A stretch of 64,000 bases of DNA from assembly GCA_000934385.1 (NCBI GenBank), contig KN880489.1:1-64000 (forward strand), written 5' to 3'. Shown here one piece after another: positions 10,732-23,962 of the stretch (the stretch's first letter is position 1; each line of letters starts with the position of its first letter). Source of the DNA: Cylindrobasidium torrendii FP15055 ss-10 (lineage: Eukaryota > Basidiomycota > Agaricomycetes > Agaricales > Physalacriaceae). The notes beneath the pieces were generated by a model, which worked only from the letters and a program-made list of their open reading frames with translations, was not told where the DNA came from and made no database searches. The position numbers and the translations under genes were made by a program.

Positions 10732-12274
10732 ATGCGCTTCTCCAGCAACTTCCTCGCGCAGGCCGCATCAGCATTATTACTCTCTTCCGGGTGCCAGGCA
10801 GCGTCCGTCCAACGTAGAGCAGATACGTGCAATGGGTACAGCGAGGTGCGTCCTCGAACCTCTGTTGTTGGGTGCCCGTTCTCAACCTTGCCACCAGCTT
10901 TGTGACCGAAGCTATGGGAATGTCTCCTTTGTCGGCGCCCACAACTCGTACGCGGTCGACGTGAACAATCGTACGTTCTCCTCCCGGACCATGTTTTTGG
11001 CTCATGAGTATTTCTCTTACTTACCCATTTTCGCAGTCTTTGCCAACCAGGACTACGATGGTGCGCAGCCCGCGCCCGACACCTCGGGCTAAATTTGACG
11101 ATTTCCCAGTCACTCAGCAGCTCAAGGATGGCATTCGACTGCTACAACTCCAAGTGCACAACAACAACAATGTTCTCCAGCTTTGCCACTCCGAATGTGT
11201 ATGTACGCCATCATACCAGCCGCACATTTCGTCTAAGCGCCGCATTCCAGTCATTCTACAACGGAGGCACTCTTGAGGATTACCTCAAGAAAGGTGTGTG
11301 GCTATCCACAAGCACTGAACCTGGCTCACCTGAACAAAGTGAAAACTTGGATGGACGCGAATACGAATGACGGTGAGCTTCTTCCTGCCATGCCACGCCA
11401 AGCCTGCTGATGCCCCCCAAGTCGTGACTATTGTAATCGTCAACAGCGATGGTTTCGCCGCTAGTGACTTCGCATCTGTCTACGAGTCTGCTGGTGTTTC
11501 GGACCTATCCTACGCGCCCGACCAGTCTACTGTAACCTATGAGTCTTGGCCCACGTTGGGAATGCTTGTAGACAACGGAAAGCGACTCGTGAGCTTCCTT
11601 GCGAGTGGCGCCGATTTCAGCTCGGTTCCATACCTCATCGATGGTTAGTCTTATGTAAATCACCCAGTCACTAGGACTAACCTAGTGTGCAGAGTTCACC
11701 AACGTCTGGGAAACGGCCTACGATGGTAGGGGTGCTTGACCTTTTCATTACCCTACTGACGCTCGCTAAAGTGACCGACACTACGTTCGACTGCGAGGTT
11801 AACAGGACAAAGGGCGACTCTGGCACTCAGCTGTACATGATAAACCACTTCCTGGACAAGCTCGTGTTGGGCACCCCTGCTCCTGACATTTCCAAGGCCA
11901 ACCTTACGAACTCCGTCTCTGAGACCGGTGGCCTTGGCATTCAGTCCGACACCTGCACGGCCCAGTATGGCCGTCCGCCCAACTTCATGCTCGTCGATGT
12001 ATGTGCCCATCCTCGTGCCCCACAGCATCGTTTCATTCTGACGGGTATCATCTAGTTCTACGAGTACGGTGGGGGATCCATCTTCGAGGTCGCTGCGACG
12101 AACAACAAAGTTGAATACACTGCTTCTTCCATCGCCACACCTAAGCCCACATCGTCGTCGAGCTCTTCATCCGGTAGCGGTGACGGTGCCCTGGCCCTCG
12201 GCGTGCCAGGTCTCTGGGTGTCTCTCCTCTGCACCATCTTTGGTGTTGGCGCTGGTATGATTTTGGTGGTATAA
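10732..12274 (+). CDS. Secreted, probably GPI-anchored PLC-like phosphodiesterase
   Basis: The start at 10732 gives a signal peptide, MRFSSNFLAQAASALLLSS, cut near GCQA. The body matches the PI-PLC X-like phosphodiesterase family common in Agaricomycetes: NVSFVGAHNSYAV with the putative catalytic His, QQLKDGIRLLQLQVHN, LCHSEC, GGTLEDYLKKVKTWMDANT, and DVVTIVIVNSDGF. Several short introns interrupt it, for example before VKTWMDAN and before DVTDTTFDCEVNRT. The C-terminus has a Ser-rich linker followed by a hydrophobic tail (LWVSLLCTIFGVGAGMILVV), typical of a GPI attachment signal. It probably acts at the cell surface on phospholipid or GPI-like substrates, but the true substrate of this fungal branch is not known. 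It converges on the aldolase gene. Confidence 0.85.
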
Positions 12275-12563
12275 TTGGACCCATTTACTAGCATCCTGTA
12301 CAAAACCACTATTACATGTTAAGGAGGACTTTACTTGGACTTGATTAGGTTACGATTCACGACCTTTTGATTGCATTGTTGCACTCACATTCGTGATGTT
12401 GTGTTGTCGCGTCCTTGGTGGTGAGCGACATAGCACGCCAGCTATTATTTGCTCTCTGGTGACGAGTGTCGGGGATGCCATGTCATGTCATAAGGAAAAG
12501 TGTTTCTCTTCACTCTAAATTCTATGGTACACATTTACTTGTGGATTTGTGCTGTCGCATTTT

Positions 12564-13662
12564 CTAGGTGCTATATCCGGAACCACCAAATGCAGTGTTG
12601 CTACCAGTCGCGGTGTTGACAGCAACAGCAAACCCATCGGTAAGAGTGTCGATATCAGTGGTTATGCTGACCATATCGAATCCTTGAGCGAAGCGTTTTG
12701 CTGCTTGTTCACCGTTCAAGCAGAATATTGCTGCTGTCTTTCCTGCTGCTTTGCACGCCGCGAGGACCTTGGCCATGGCAGCTTCGTGCTCCTCACCGAA
12801 TGGCTGGACACCCATCGACACTGCCAGGTCGAACGGGCCAATCTATGCCGAGGTCAGAACATTGATTGGTATCACTGTAGGGGAGCGTACGAATGCAACA
12901 TCGATGTCCTCCTTCACAATGTTGTCAATTTCCTTTATGGCATCGGGGTGTTCAATTTGAACGGAGATGATCAAGTCGTTGTTTGCGGACATCGCATACG
13001 GGCCACCAAGAGCACCAGTGGCATGAGTGAACATTGGGCCAAAGCCACGAATACCAGCGGGAGGGTATTTGCACGCTTTTACAACTTTGCGTACAATTTC
13101 CTGATCCAAGTTAAATGCCATTGTGGGAGGGAAAATGGGAGGCTGCGTACGGGGCTGTTGGCCATGGGTACCATCAGACCATGGGCGCCGCTATCCAGAG
13201 CGCGCTGATAACCAGGTAAGAGAGCGTAATAGTGCTGAGAAGGCCGGCCGAATTACCTTGATGAGCCACGCTTCTTCAGCGGGAACACGAATGATTGGGG
13301 ATGCGCCAGATGAGGCGATGGCGTTCGTAAGGTCGTAGAAATGGCCATCTCAATGAATATGAGAAAACCACGTCTACCCGAATACCTACAGCCATACCGT
13401 TGATTAAGCCGTGTTCTTTGAAAAGGTAAATGAGCAATACCAAATGGAACATGCATTACAATCTACCTCCATCAACGAGAATCCACGAGATATTCGAGGG
13501 GCTGGCAAGAGTGCGAGCGATGGCGGTACTACACATGCGCCCATGAGCCAAAAGACTCTAGGAATCGCATTTCTGTTCTCCTAACCTTGGGAGAGTCAAC
13601 CAAGCGCCAGCTGCGGGCTTGTTGGCCTGGAGGGTCTTGCGGAGGGGAAGGTCGAGAGGCAT
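12564..13662 (-). CDS. HpcH/HpaI family aldolase
   Basis: This is a class II, metal-dependent pyruvate aldolase that splits 2-keto-3-deoxy sugar acids or related 4-hydroxy-2-oxo acids. Translation starts at 13662 (MPLDLPLRKTLQANKPAAG) and is broken by several introns. Motifs in order: GAWLTLPS, the ILVDGEHGLIND metal/substrate loop, ASPIIRVP, RALDSGAHGLMVPM, the RGFGPMF loop, then SVQIEHPDAIKEIDNI (metal-binding Glu), and the C-terminal IGPFDLAVSMGV and NGEQAAKRFAQGFDMVSI. The order and residues fit the family through its whole length. The substrate cannot be told from sequence; the fungal members are often annotated 2,4-dihydroxyhept-2-ene-1,7-dioate or 2-keto-3-deoxy-L-rhamnonate aldolase. 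A TATA box lies 55 bp upstream. Confidence 0.85.
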
Positions 13663-13716
13663 AGTTTAGTGGGAAAGACTGAAAGTGTGGGGGAACTATC
13701 AAAATACGTCTGGGGC

Positions 13717-13724
13717 TTATATAG
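13717..13724 (-). promoter_or_regulatory. TATA box of the aldolase gene
   Basis: On the minus strand the sequence reads CTATATAA about 55 bp upstream of the aldolase ATG at 13662, a normal spacing for a fungal core promoter. The 407 bp divergent space up to CLF1 (14069) holds no other obvious feature. Confidence 0.6.
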
Positions 13725-14068
13725 TGCTGATGGAATGTGTCAGCCAGATACCAAGAAGCCCTGGCCGGGGATCACGAGCGACGAACATACGTGGGTCGTC
13801 GGCCCGGATATTCAAGATTTCAAGGCGGCGACATGGAGGGTAAGAGAATGCCATTGGGCCGGGTCCATAGACGGCTTCTCTCGGGACAAAGGCCATCTAC
13901 AGCCAGAAGTGATGTAGCAGAACACAAAATGGAATTAACTCCGAGGAAAGCAAAAGTCAAAGTTATAACGTTCAGTGTTGGCCAATTCCAAGTCCAACTG
14001 CCGGCCCGTTGTGTAGATCGAGCAAGGTATCAACACAGCCACATCATTGTGACTTGCCATTCACCAAG

Positions 14069-16657
14069 ATGCAGGACGGCCGTGCTCCGAGGTACGCTCC
14101 TTGTCATTCTTCCAATTTGTCCACTTATATTTCGAAAGGATAAAGAATCGCGCGCCCGCGGCGATTCAGATCACCGCAGAGCAACTGCTCCGGGAGGTGC
14201 GTGCTTTCTTTTCGGCCAACAAGCAACCAAGCTCATATGCAATAGGCCCAAGAACGGCAAGATACCTCATTTCGGGCACCCAAGCAGCGCGTGGAGGATT
14301 ATGAAGAACTGCACGAGTACCGTGGGAGGAAGAGGAAAGAATACGAAGAACGTATACGAAGGACGCGCGGAAACATGTACGTTTTCTGTCCAATTCCAGA
14401 CAGTGTCACTGACTTCTCATAGCAAGGAATGGCTTCAATATGCCAACTGGGAGGCCAGCCAAAATGAATTTGCTCGTTCTCGCTCCGTATTCGAGCGTGC
14501 CCTCGACGTTGACCCCCGCGATATTAAACTATGGCTTTCGTACACGGAGATGGAGCTCAAGAATCGCAACGTCCAGCACTCACGGAATCTCTATGACCGT
14601 GCTGTCACCCAACTTCCCCGTGTAGACCAATTGTGGTTCAAATACGCGTATCTCGAAGAGCTTCTTCAAAATGTCTCCGGTGCACGCCAGGTATTTGAGC
14701 GATGGATGCAGTGGGAGCCGGACGACAAGGCGTGGCAAGCATATATCAAGCTGGAGGAGCGCTACAACGAACCTGACAGGGCTAGCGCCATCTATGAACG
14801 CTGGGTTGGTGTCCGTCCGGATCCTCGGGTATGGGTGAAATGGGGCAAATTCGAGGAGGAGCGACAGCGGGCAGACAAGGCGCGCGAAGTCTTCCAGACG
14901 GCGCTCGAGTTCTTTGGCGATGATGAGGAGCAGGTGGAGAAGGCTCAGGCTGTTTTCAGCGCATTTGCGAAGATGGAGACGCGTCTGAAGGAGTACGAGC
15001 GCGCGCGTGTCATTTACAAGGTCGGTGCGAGGCTCGTTTTAATAAGTGTTCACTGATCCAAAAGCCACAGTTTGCCTTGTCGCGTATTCCAAGGTCAAAA
15101 TCTGCCGGCCTCTACGCAGCGTATACCAAGTTCGAGAAACAACACGGGACGCGGACCACTTTGGAAAACACCGTGCTCGGAAAGCGCAGAATCCAGTACG
15201 AGGAAGAGCTTTCGCACGATGGCCGCAACTACGACGTTTGGTTCGACTATGCTCGGTTGGAAGAAGGGGCGTATCAGGACCTACTGGCTGAGGGAGCGAC
15301 CCCTGAAGAAGAAGAAGCCTCTATTGCACGTATACGGGAGGTGTATGAGAGAGCAGTGGCTCAATTACCACCTGGAAACGAGAAGCGACATTGGAGACGG
15401 TATATCTTCCTTTGGCTCGATTATGCTCTGTTTGAAGAGATCGAGACAAAGGTGTGTCCAACTGAATGCCCTCAGAATTCCATATGCTAACCATAGTATA
15501 GGACTATAACCGTACACGGGAGATTTATAAAACGGCACTTCAAGTTGTACCACACAAGGTCTTCACCTTTGCCAAGTTGTGGTTGATGTACGCCAAGTTT
15601 GAGATTCGCCGACTCGAGTTAAAGGCAGCCCGCAAGTTGCTCGGCGCTTCGATTGGAATGTGTCCGAAGGAGAAGTTGTTCAAGGGTTACATTGAAATCG
15701 AAATCGAACTGCGAGAATTTGACAATGCTCGCAAGTTGTATGAGAAGTATCTTGAGGTATGTACTGCATTGTTTGACTTTCATGATTACTGACAATTCCC
15801 TGTAGTACGACCCATCTAATTCGTCAGCATGGATCAAGTTTGCCGAGTTGGAAAGTCAGCTCCAGGACTTCCCCCGTACCCGCGCCATCTACGAGCTCGC
15901 AGTTGGTCAAAACACTTTATCCATGCCCGAAATTTTGTGGAAGGCCTACATCGACTTCGAGGTCGAGGAAGGCGAGAGGGAGTCTGCTCGTGCATTGTAC
16001 GAGCGTCTTGTTGGGATCAGTGGGCATGTCAAGGTCTGGATATCATATGCGCTTTTCGAGGCGGAACCGATGCCCATACCTCGCGCCGAGCGGGAGGATG
16101 AAGATGAAGATGAGGAGGACGAGGAGAAGGAGACTCCGACAACACCTGGTGATCCCATCTTGGCCCGCAAGATTTTCCAACGCGGTTATGACGACCTTAA
16201 GGGCAAGGGTTTGAAGAATGAGGTGAGCTTCGGTTTACTTCTCGATATTTCTGGCTCATACTTCGTAGCGTGTTGTCTTGTTGAACGTGTGGAAGACGTT
16301 TGAGGAGAGCCATGGAACTGCGGACGATGTGCAGAAGATTCAAGGCATGATGCCCATTGTTGGCAAGAAGCGTTTCGTCGATCCAGAGACAGGGCAAACA
16401 GTCGAGGGTGCGTTCATTCTCATAGGCCTCTTACTAGATCTGACCTCTTGTCAGACCACGACCTCATCTTTGCGGACGACGAGCGGGACAACAATCCCAA
16501 AGCATACAACTTCCTCCAGAACGCACTTGCTTGGGCCGCTGTCAAGAAGACAGGGCAAGCCGCACCGTTATCCGGCTTCACAGCCGCTGCGAACACTGCG
16601 CATCCAACAGACGATGCAAAGTCTGATGTTGCGAGCTCGGATGGCGGGGATGATTAG
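14069..16657 (+). CDS. CLF1: Pre-mRNA-splicing factor CLF1 (crooked neck)
   Basis: CLF1/CRNKL1 is a scaffold of the Prp19-associated (NTC) part of the spliceosome, made almost wholly of HAT repeats. A tiny first exon (14069-14091) joins to give [20 protein letters not shown] and then AEQLLREAQERQD, the hallmark start of the family. HAT repeats follow throughout, for example [68 protein letters not shown] and [20 protein letters not shown]. About eight short introns interrupt it. An acidic Glu/Asp run (16096-16130) sits between two late HAT repeats. The C-terminus reads [18 protein letters not shown] then [10 protein letters not shown], as in orthologues. It converges with ADE6, with 262 bp between stops. 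Confidence 0.95.
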
Positions 16658-16919
16658 TAGCATACTTATTGACCTACATTGTAATCAATGGCCTCGTGTT
16701 GTAACTCCATGTCCAAAACTCACCGAGTGACTGAATTTGCGCTCTCTTCATGTAGTTGCACTGTTTGCGGCTGTGGAATTCGACTAGCCCATGTACGAAC
16801 CAAATGTTGCTGGCACGAAGTTGAACAGGGGAAGGACTTTTTGAACGGCTACAGATACTTAGTCTACATACAACTATGGTTTAGTCTTTTAGTGAATAAC
16901 TCTACACATATCTACACCA

Positions 16920-19900
16920 CTATACATATTCATCACACCAAACTCTCGCGCTTTGGAACATCCTGAACCAGGGACCCGCAGTCCCATTCTCCTTCATACT
17001 CTCTGGGAACCAACTGTTGCTCTCCAACGCTACCACACGCTCTGGGTGAGGCATCATCGCCAACACACGACCGTCAAAGCTGTGAACTCCAGTGACACCG
17101 GCCGGGGAACCGTTGGGGTTGAGGGGGTAACGGTCATCGACGTAGCGCACAGCAATCACATCCTCGTCCGGCTTGAGCGACGCACGACCCTCTCCGTGCG
17201 CAACAGCCACAGGAAGCCTCGACCCAATCATGTCCCGCAGGAACACTGACCTCCTCGTCACGACTGTATCCACAATTTCCACCGTACATACACGTCCCTC
17301 AAACCTCCCGCTCGCATTTGGCTTCCACTCTGGCCAATCCTCGGCGCCAGGAATGATATCCTTCAAACCGGCAAGGAACTGGCAGCCGTTACAGATAGCC
17401 AGCGTAAAGGTGTCGTCGCGAGCGAAGAAGTTGGCTAGTTCGGGATGCTTGACGATGGAGTGCGACCAGCCTTTTCCAGCTCCCAACACATCGCCATAGG
17501 AAAAGCCACCAGGAGCCGCAAGACCACGGAATTCCTCCAAGCTAACTCTGCCGGAAAGGATGTCGGTTGTGTGTACATCCACTGCCTCGAAACCTGCTGC
17601 GGTGAAGGACCAGGCCAGCTCGACATGGCCATTTACACCCTGCTCGCGAAGAATGGCTACCTTAGGACGATAGTCAGACAAAGGTTTCGTCGGAACGGGC
17701 TTGATTTTGAGATCGTATTCGATACCCTTGAAGGATGTATCGGAGATGAGGTCGAGTTCCGATTGAGCGCTTTCTGGGTTGTCGCGGCGGCGCTGCATCT
17801 GGTAAGATGTCTCCGCCCACATCTTCTGAAGGTCGGTCCTGCTACTCGAGTAGAGGGTATCGATGCCATGGCTGATGCGTATTGATTCGTCGTGGTTGAG
17901 GTTGGCCACAATGCTCAATGGCACGTCGAAGTACTCCTGAAGAGCATCGAAATCCCCGACCTTGATCTGCACGACAGCACCAAGTTCCTCGTTGAAAAGT
18001 TCCTCTATCGGGTTGGCATCATCCACAACGATGTCAAGACCGATACGGGCAGTGAATGCCATTTCAACGAGGGTGGTGAACAATCCACCATCCGAGCGGT
18101 CGTGGTAAGCCATGATCATGTCGGGATGGTCAGTCTTGATGGTCTGAATCCTCTCAAGGAAGCGCTTGAGGAGAAGAGCATCATCGACATCTGGTGCTTC
18201 TGTGCCAACCTGGTTGAAGACCTGAGCAACTGCAGAGCCACCCATTCTCTTCTTGCCTGTGAGGTCGAAAAGGACAAGAACGGAGTTGAAATCTTTCTTG
18301 AGAAGAGGCGTCCAGGTCTTTGAGACATCGGCGACAGTAGAGAAGGCAGTGACGATCAGAGAAAGCGGCGCAGTGACATCCTTGTCGTCCCACTTCATTC
18401 CCATACTCATAGAGTCCTTCCCCACAGGAATGCCAATACCCAGCTGAGGGCAAAGCTCCATACCAATGGCTTCGGCAGCTGCATACATTCCAGCGCCTTC
18501 ACCTTTGCGAGATGAAGCGCACATCCAATTCGCACTAAGTTTGACCTTGTTGAGGGCAGGGATGTTGGCAGCAGCAAGGTTTGTTAACGCTTCGCCAACA
18601 GCCATGCGAGCCGATGCGGCAGGATTCAGCAGTGCCAAGGGTGTCCGTTCCCCGACAGCCATAGCCTCGCCAGTAAGGACATCAAATCCATACGAGGTGC
18701 GGGTGACAGCAACATCTGCAACTGGAACTTGGTACGGCCCAACCATTTGGTCGCGAGTGACAAGACCAGTAATCGTACGGTCGCCGATGGTGATCAAGAA
18801 GGACTTAGATCCAACACTGGGGAGATGAAGTACGCGTGAAATGGCCTCGGAAAGGACATCCTGAGTCGAGATGTAAGGCTTCAAAGAGACATCGAATGGG
18901 ACCAAATTGAGCGGAGTCGTCTCATCCACGCGGGATAGCTTGGGAGTTTTCCCGAAGAGAGTGGACATGGGTAGGCGAATAACGTCTTTCCCAAGGAGGC
19001 TGTCAGTGACAAGTAGGAGGTCTTCAGTTGTCGCGACACCGACGACACCGAATGGGCAACGCTCCCTTCGTGCAAGCTGCTCGAATTGCACAACCTTGTC
19101 CTCTGGGACAGCGAGAACATACCGTTCTTGACTTTCGTTGCACCAGATCTCCATGGGGCTCATTGACTTGTCGGCAAGAGGCACGTTGCGAATATCAAAA
19201 GTGGCACCCATGTCAGAGTCGTGCACCAGCTCGGGGAACGCGTTCGACAATCCTCCAGCGCCGACGTCGTGGATACTTTCGATGATGTCCCCATGAGAAA
19301 TGCAAGCATCGATGACCTGCTGCGCTCTCCTCTGCATCTCTGGGTTCTCCCTCTGGACACTGGCAAAATCGAGCTCCGCAGTACTTGCGCCAGATATTTG
19401 AGAGGATGCCGCTCCTCCACCAAGCCCAATGACCATGCCGGGTCCACCGAGCACGATGAGTTTTGCTCCCACACTGATCTTCCCTTTCTGGACGTTTGAT
19501 TCACGAACGTTGCCATATCCTCCAGCGATCATGATAGGTTTGTGGTATCCGCGAATAGAGCCGCCCACCGTCTCACAGAACGTCCGCCAGTATCCACCAA
19601 GTGCAGGACGGCCGAACTCGTTGTTGAACGCACTAGCTCCTAGAGGCGCCTCCAACATGATGTCCAAAGGAGATGCGATATGGCTTGGCTTTCCAATATC
19701 CACCTCCCAAGGTTGCTCGAAGCCGGGGATGAGAAGGTTGCTGGTGGTGTATCCGGCCATACCAGCCTTGGGCTTGGAACCTTTGCCGACTGCGCCTTCG
19801 TCACGAATTTCTCCACCGCTGCCAGTTGCTGCACCAGGATACGGTGAGACCGCGGTCGGATGGTTGTGCGTCTCGACCTTAATGAGCATGTGGATTGCCT

Positions 19901-20663
19901 CCTCTGTGGCACCGTACGTCCCGTTTCCGCCAGCCTGGTAGCGGGGCGCAACATGCCCGCTAATGACAGCAGCATTGTCGGAATACGCAGAAAGAGTACC
20001 GTGGGAGTTGAGTTTCTCTGTATTGCGAATCATGCCGAAGAGGGAGTTGGGTTTGGGTTGGCCGTCAATCGTCCAGGCGGCATTGAAGATTTTGTGCCGA
20101 CAGTGCTCCGAGTTAACCTGAGCGAACATGAAGAGTTCAGCATCTGTGGGATCGCGGTCGTACGCAGCCTTGAGGTACTCGATTTCCTCTGGACTGAGAG
20201 CAAGGCCAAGGTCTTTGTTAACCTGCTCGAGATTGTCCTTGGATGCAGTGCGAAGCGGGCGTGGGCTCTCGTGCTGAAAAATGGAATCTTCTTCCGGTAC
20301 TGCATCGAATGTTGCCTGAGTCATCCGGTCGTAAACCACGTCGCCCGAACGAAATATGATTCCGCGCTCGATGCGTTCAATATGCTCGCCGAGGCCACAG
20401 ACGGCGGCGATGTCGGTGGCTTTGCTGGACCAAGGAGAGATAGAGCCAAGACGGGGGAGGACATATGTTCCATTGATGTCGGTTTTGCTGGTATCGTCCT
20501 CATCGCCGTATGAGAGCAGGGAATCAAGAGCCTTGCGCTGGGCACTCTGTGCATCTGATAGTTGTGCCTCGGCCTGGGGAGTGGTGCATTTCACAAGATG
20601 GATGAAGCGGGCATCTACGCCTGTCTTCAGCGGGAATGCTGGGGGGCCGACGAGCACAAGCAT
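16920..20663 (-). CDS. ADE6: Phosphoribosylformylglycinamidine synthase (ADE6)
   Basis: FGAM synthase catalyses the fourth step of purine synthesis: FGAR + Gln + ATP to FGAM. A single 1247-residue frame carries all domains. The linker region includes [19 protein letters not shown]. The first synthetase half has [20 protein letters not shown], then [20 protein letters not shown]. The second half has [12 protein letters not shown] and [18 protein letters not shown]. The C-terminal glutaminase has [17 protein letters not shown], the catalytic Cys in [13 protein letters not shown], and the His/Glu pair around MPHPERV. It ends [12 protein letters not shown]. The N-terminus ([20 protein letters not shown]) is about 20-30 residues shorter than usual in its first helix, and an in-frame stop lies just upstream, so an extra 5' exon may be missing. 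Confidence 0.95.
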   Translation of the reverse strand: MLVLVGPPAFPLKTGVDARFIHLVKCTTPQAEAQLSDAQSAQRKALDSLLSYGDEDDTSKTDINGTYVLPRLGSISPWSSKATDIAAVCGLGEHIERIERGIIFRSGDVVYDRMTQATFDAVPEEDSIFQHESPRPLRTASKDNLEQVNKDLGLALSPEEIEYLKAAYDRDPTDAELFMFAQVNSEHCRHKIFNAAWTIDGQPKPNSLFGMIRNTEKLNSHGTLSAYSDNAAVISGHVAPRYQAGGNGTYGATEEAIHMLIKVETHNHPTAVSPYPGAATGSGGEIRDEGAVGKGSKPKAGMAGYTTSNLLIPGFEQPWEVDIGKPSHIASPLDIMLEAPLGASAFNNEFGRPALGGYWRTFCETVGGSIRGYHKPIMIAGGYGNVRESNVQKGKISVGAKLIVLGGPGMVIGLGGGAASSQISGASTAELDFASVQRENPEMQRRAQQVIDACISHGDIIESIHDVGAGGLSNAFPELVHDSDMGATFDIRNVPLADKSMSPMEIWCNESQERYVLAVPEDKVVQFEQLARRERCPFGVVGVATTEDLLLVTDSLLGKDVIRLPMSTLFGKTPKLSRVDETTPLNLVPFDVSLKPYISTQDVLSEAISRVLHLPSVGSKSFLITIGDRTITGLVTRDQMVGPYQVPVADVAVTRTSYGFDVLTGEAMAVGERTPLALLNPAASARMAVGEALTNLAAANIPALNKVKLSANWMCASSRKGEGAGMYAAAEAIGMELCPQLGIGIPVGKDSMSMGMKWDDKDVTAPLSLIVTAFSTVADVSKTWTPLLKKDFNSVLVLFDLTGKKRMGGSAVAQVFNQVGTEAPDVDDALLLKRFLERIQTIKTDHPDMIMAYHDRSDGGLFTTLVEMAFTARIGLDIVVDDANPIEELFNEELGAVVQIKVGDFDALQEYFDVPLSIVANLNHDESIRISHGIDTLYSSSRTDLQKMWAETSYQMQRRRDNPESAQSELDLISDTSFKGIEYDLKIKPVPTKPLSDYRPKVAILREQGVNGHVELAWSFTAAGFEAVDVHTTDILSGRVSLEEFRGLAAPGGFSYGDVLGAGKGWSHSIVKHPELANFFARDDTFTLAICNGCQFLAGLKDIIPGAEDWPEWKPNASGRFEGRVCTVEIVDTVVTRRSVFLRDMIGSRLPVAVAHGEGRASLKPDEDVIAVRYVDDRYPLNPNGSPAGVTGVHSFDGRVLAMMPHPERVVALESNSWFPESMKENGTAGPWFRMFQSARVWCDEYV

Positions 20664-23600
20664 GTTTGCAGCTACTTTTACTGTTCAAGGAAGATTCTGC
20701 AGCGAAGCCGTGAAACTCACAATCCGCTTACACGGTCTCTCCTGTTCAAGCAGACCCTCTATCGGCAACGATCCTGCGCATCTTGTGAATACAGGTTGCT
20801 TTGTAGCGAGTAGTTATCCCACCAGCGAAGGATGATCGTTTGTAGAAAAGACACAAAAACTACCGATCAAGATTTGCGGCTCCGTTCCGCTCAGCTTCCG
20901 CTCGTGTCGCAAAACGGCGGGATTAGGCAGGCGGCCGAGGCGGGGAAAAGAACAAAATTTGATTACATAGAACCGAGTGTAGGTGGTAAAATACGCGAAA
21001 GAGGAGCAACAATTTGGAAGGTATTCACAGCAAAAATCAAGATACATGGTAGCGAGAAGGAGTAAAAGAGGACTGGCTGCTAAGGGTTTACGGGGATGGT
21101 GGGGGGTACACAATGTGCATGCGAGTGGTGATATTGAGAACGACAACCTGAACAAGTGTTCAGTAGAGTGATGTTGCCAAATAATGCTGTACGCACGACA
21201 TTTGTACGGGTGACCGGCATGGTTTCGCCTTCGGCCAATTGGCCAGCAGTCTACAATGCATACTTGAGTTCCAAAGCCCGCCGGAAACTGCGAAAATGTA
21301 CCAGCTGAAGGCGAATGTGGTACGTCGCATATTCGGTGATATTCTCTTCAACAGGAATCTCTACCTTTGGGAGCGTCGCATGATTTCCACATCAATGAAG
21401 CTGAATACGCACCGAATAGTGCCCTTTCTCTGGGTGAACAGACGACCTTGGTATCCAACGGACCTCGACGAGACGTTCGTGTCTGCGCCGGAATTCAGCG
21501 CGAATGAGGCTCGCACGCAGCGGCAAGGGATGGCGAATTTTGAGCGCGATTTTGGGTTTTGAAATGCGGGAGGCAGTCATTTCTGTTGAGCGCAGCGGGA
21601 GAGGAAGTAACCAGGCGTCGGCCACCTAAACTGCATTTAAATACACGGCGCATGGCATCAGGCCGTCAATAGGGACATACATGCAATCGTCAACGGTAAT
21701 GAGCTCCCACGGACAACTCAGAAGGGAATTCAGGGCGGAAGAGAGCATATCTGTTTGACGAGGTATGCATGAGGCCAAGGTAAACAGCATCTGAGCTTCA
21801 AAAGGCAAGTGCTATCCTTGAAAACGAAATGTTGTCCGAGTGGTTGGCGCGGCAGGCAAGAAAGCGCGGTGTTCCCACGCAGGTTCGACAAACACCGCTG
21901 ATCGGCGGCACCGGCAGAGTGCTGGCAGGCGTGAGAACGGGCTCTGAACGAACAGGGAAAGCTCGTATATCTTCGCTGAGAGCAGAATGAGCATCCAGAA
22001 GTCGCTATGAACCACCGGGGCCGGCCAGTAGATGCCACGGTCCGTGAGTCAAATTTGAAGGAGCCGTGTCGGGAGCGTCGAACTACAGAACTCACCTCCG
22101 CGCCACTAAACTCAAACCACCAGGACAGGCCTATCCAAACATCCACGAACTCATCCAAAACCTTGCATGGCCTCTCAAATCGATATTCCGAGCCTTGCCA
22201 GTGCGATCAACCTGCCAGGAGGCCATATTGCCGCTGATCATGCTACTTGGGCCAACGCCTCAACACCTTGCCGGGAGGGAGGGTCACAGAGGAGATATCG
22301 ATAAACTGGGTATCTTGAAACGCTCAGTGTCTTATTCTTGGGAAAGGTTGAGGGCGTCTCCGCGTTGGATAGGTTTCCGTTGCTGTGGTAGACGCCATGT
22401 TAAAGACAAGCTTGGTCTTGTCAATTCATGAGGCAGCCGTCTGGTCGAGTTCTCCGCCTGATAACCTGCTATTGTAGACCGAATACAAGCTATGAAATCT
22501 GTAAGTGCAAGGCGTATTGAACGTCGCATGATCCCGCACCCTTTTCGTTGGTTCACTGTCCGCCGTCCGACTCCGCCTCCCCGAGTTATTCGTCTTCTGG
22601 TACTGGCTGTAAATTGACCTTGGCAACTGAATGTCATGTGTTGACGTCGTATCGACCGAAGAAGAGCGTTTGCCGACATCATCCAGACATCATCCCGCAA
22701 TGCAAAGTTCGAGGGTACGAGATAATATTATCATTTTATCCGCTGCCATGGGTAGTTGCCGGTAAAAAGTCGTAGTAGGTGTCTCAGCGGCAAAGCGGGA
22801 GAGATCCACTGCGGGCAGTGAGTGCTGGTGATGGTAAGAGGGTGGAAATGGCGCCGGCGGTACAGTCCACTTCAAATTTGCTCTAGCCCTTTGCCTTCAC
22901 CCTCATTATACATGGACGCTTTATCCAGCTCCAAGTTCTCACAAATATGCTAAGGCTCTAAGGAAAAAATCAGAAGCACGCTCTGGGATGATATTTTGTG
23001 TAACGACGTGTGGCGCCGTTGGCCTTTTCGACCGTGTACAAGAGCTTTATGAACCGTTCTGTGCTGGAGACTATTCAATCATCTACAGGTTGACGACTTG
23101 GGAGATTACGTTCAGCCGAAATCTCGCTAGGCGGCGATGAGAAGAATGCCTCTACCGTTGCTTGGCATAACCAAATGTCGCAGTCCGCGCGCACGGATAA
23201 CGGTAGCTCTCCTCCATGCAAAACCGTGCAGAATGACGCGAAGCCAAAGCTCACACTCGCTCTCAGTGAAGGCACCCTCTGGGGAGTATTACGATGCTGC
23301 GCCACAATCGGCCACTTTCCTTGCGGTCACCCTCATCATTCGACTAATCATGTTCGCACCTGTTCGCACCATTACAGTGCCGCAGAAATGTTATGCATGC
23401 AGACCCTCGCTCTCGGTTGCATCATGCCTCAGGCCTCATCATTTACTGAATATGCCTCGATATAATTATCCGCTATGGCATCTTCACTGAACAACACGAA
23501 GGCGACTGCATTGACAGGTCAAGATTCTTGTATTCTGTGCTGTAGCACACGTATCCAGCAGTTTCTTCATAACACTTCCAGTCTTCCAACTTACCAGCGC

Positions 23601-23962
23601 ATTTGTGTTCAGCAATTGATCCCGGGCTTCGAGGACGTGGTAAATATCAGCGACACATGCGCTTCTCGCATTCAATTATGGACCTACAAATATGACGACA
23701 CGTTCTGTACTAGTTCGAAGGCGGTTAGGCGAGTGATGCCGTTTTCCTGATATATCGAAAACATTCGACGCTGCCCTTAGCGCGCTCTGCTGGTTTCCCA
23801 CCGTGAGGAAATGTCGAAAGCAACATCGAGCGTTCTCCTGGGCAAACTTATCTTGTGCTCGATAGCTCACATGCACCCAACGTACCTCATGGGACGGCGA
23901 TAAAAAGATAAGCACGTTCGCTCCTTGCTCGCATGTGAGTAGCAGGACCTGAGATCCCGCCC
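20664..23962. other. 3.3 kb with no supported gene
   Basis: Between ADE6 and the ribonuclease T2 promoter I find only short, mutually inconsistent open frames, none longer than about 140 residues and none with a recognisable motif. Candidates at 20814-21155 (-), 21239-21562 (+) and 21730-22158 (-) show no family resemblance and no splice pattern linking them. No transposase, reverse transcriptase or long repeat was recognised. The first few hundred bases must contain the ADE6 promoter and perhaps a 5' exon. Confidence 0.5.

Noticed and set aside
12549..13208. Plus-strand 219-residue frame over the aldolase
   Set aside because: It is antisense to the aldolase exons, whose motifs are clear; it runs through the aldolase introns.
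21239..21562. Plus-strand 107-residue frame in the empty island
   Set aside because: No recognisable domain, no promoter element and no adjoining exons; length is within chance expectation.
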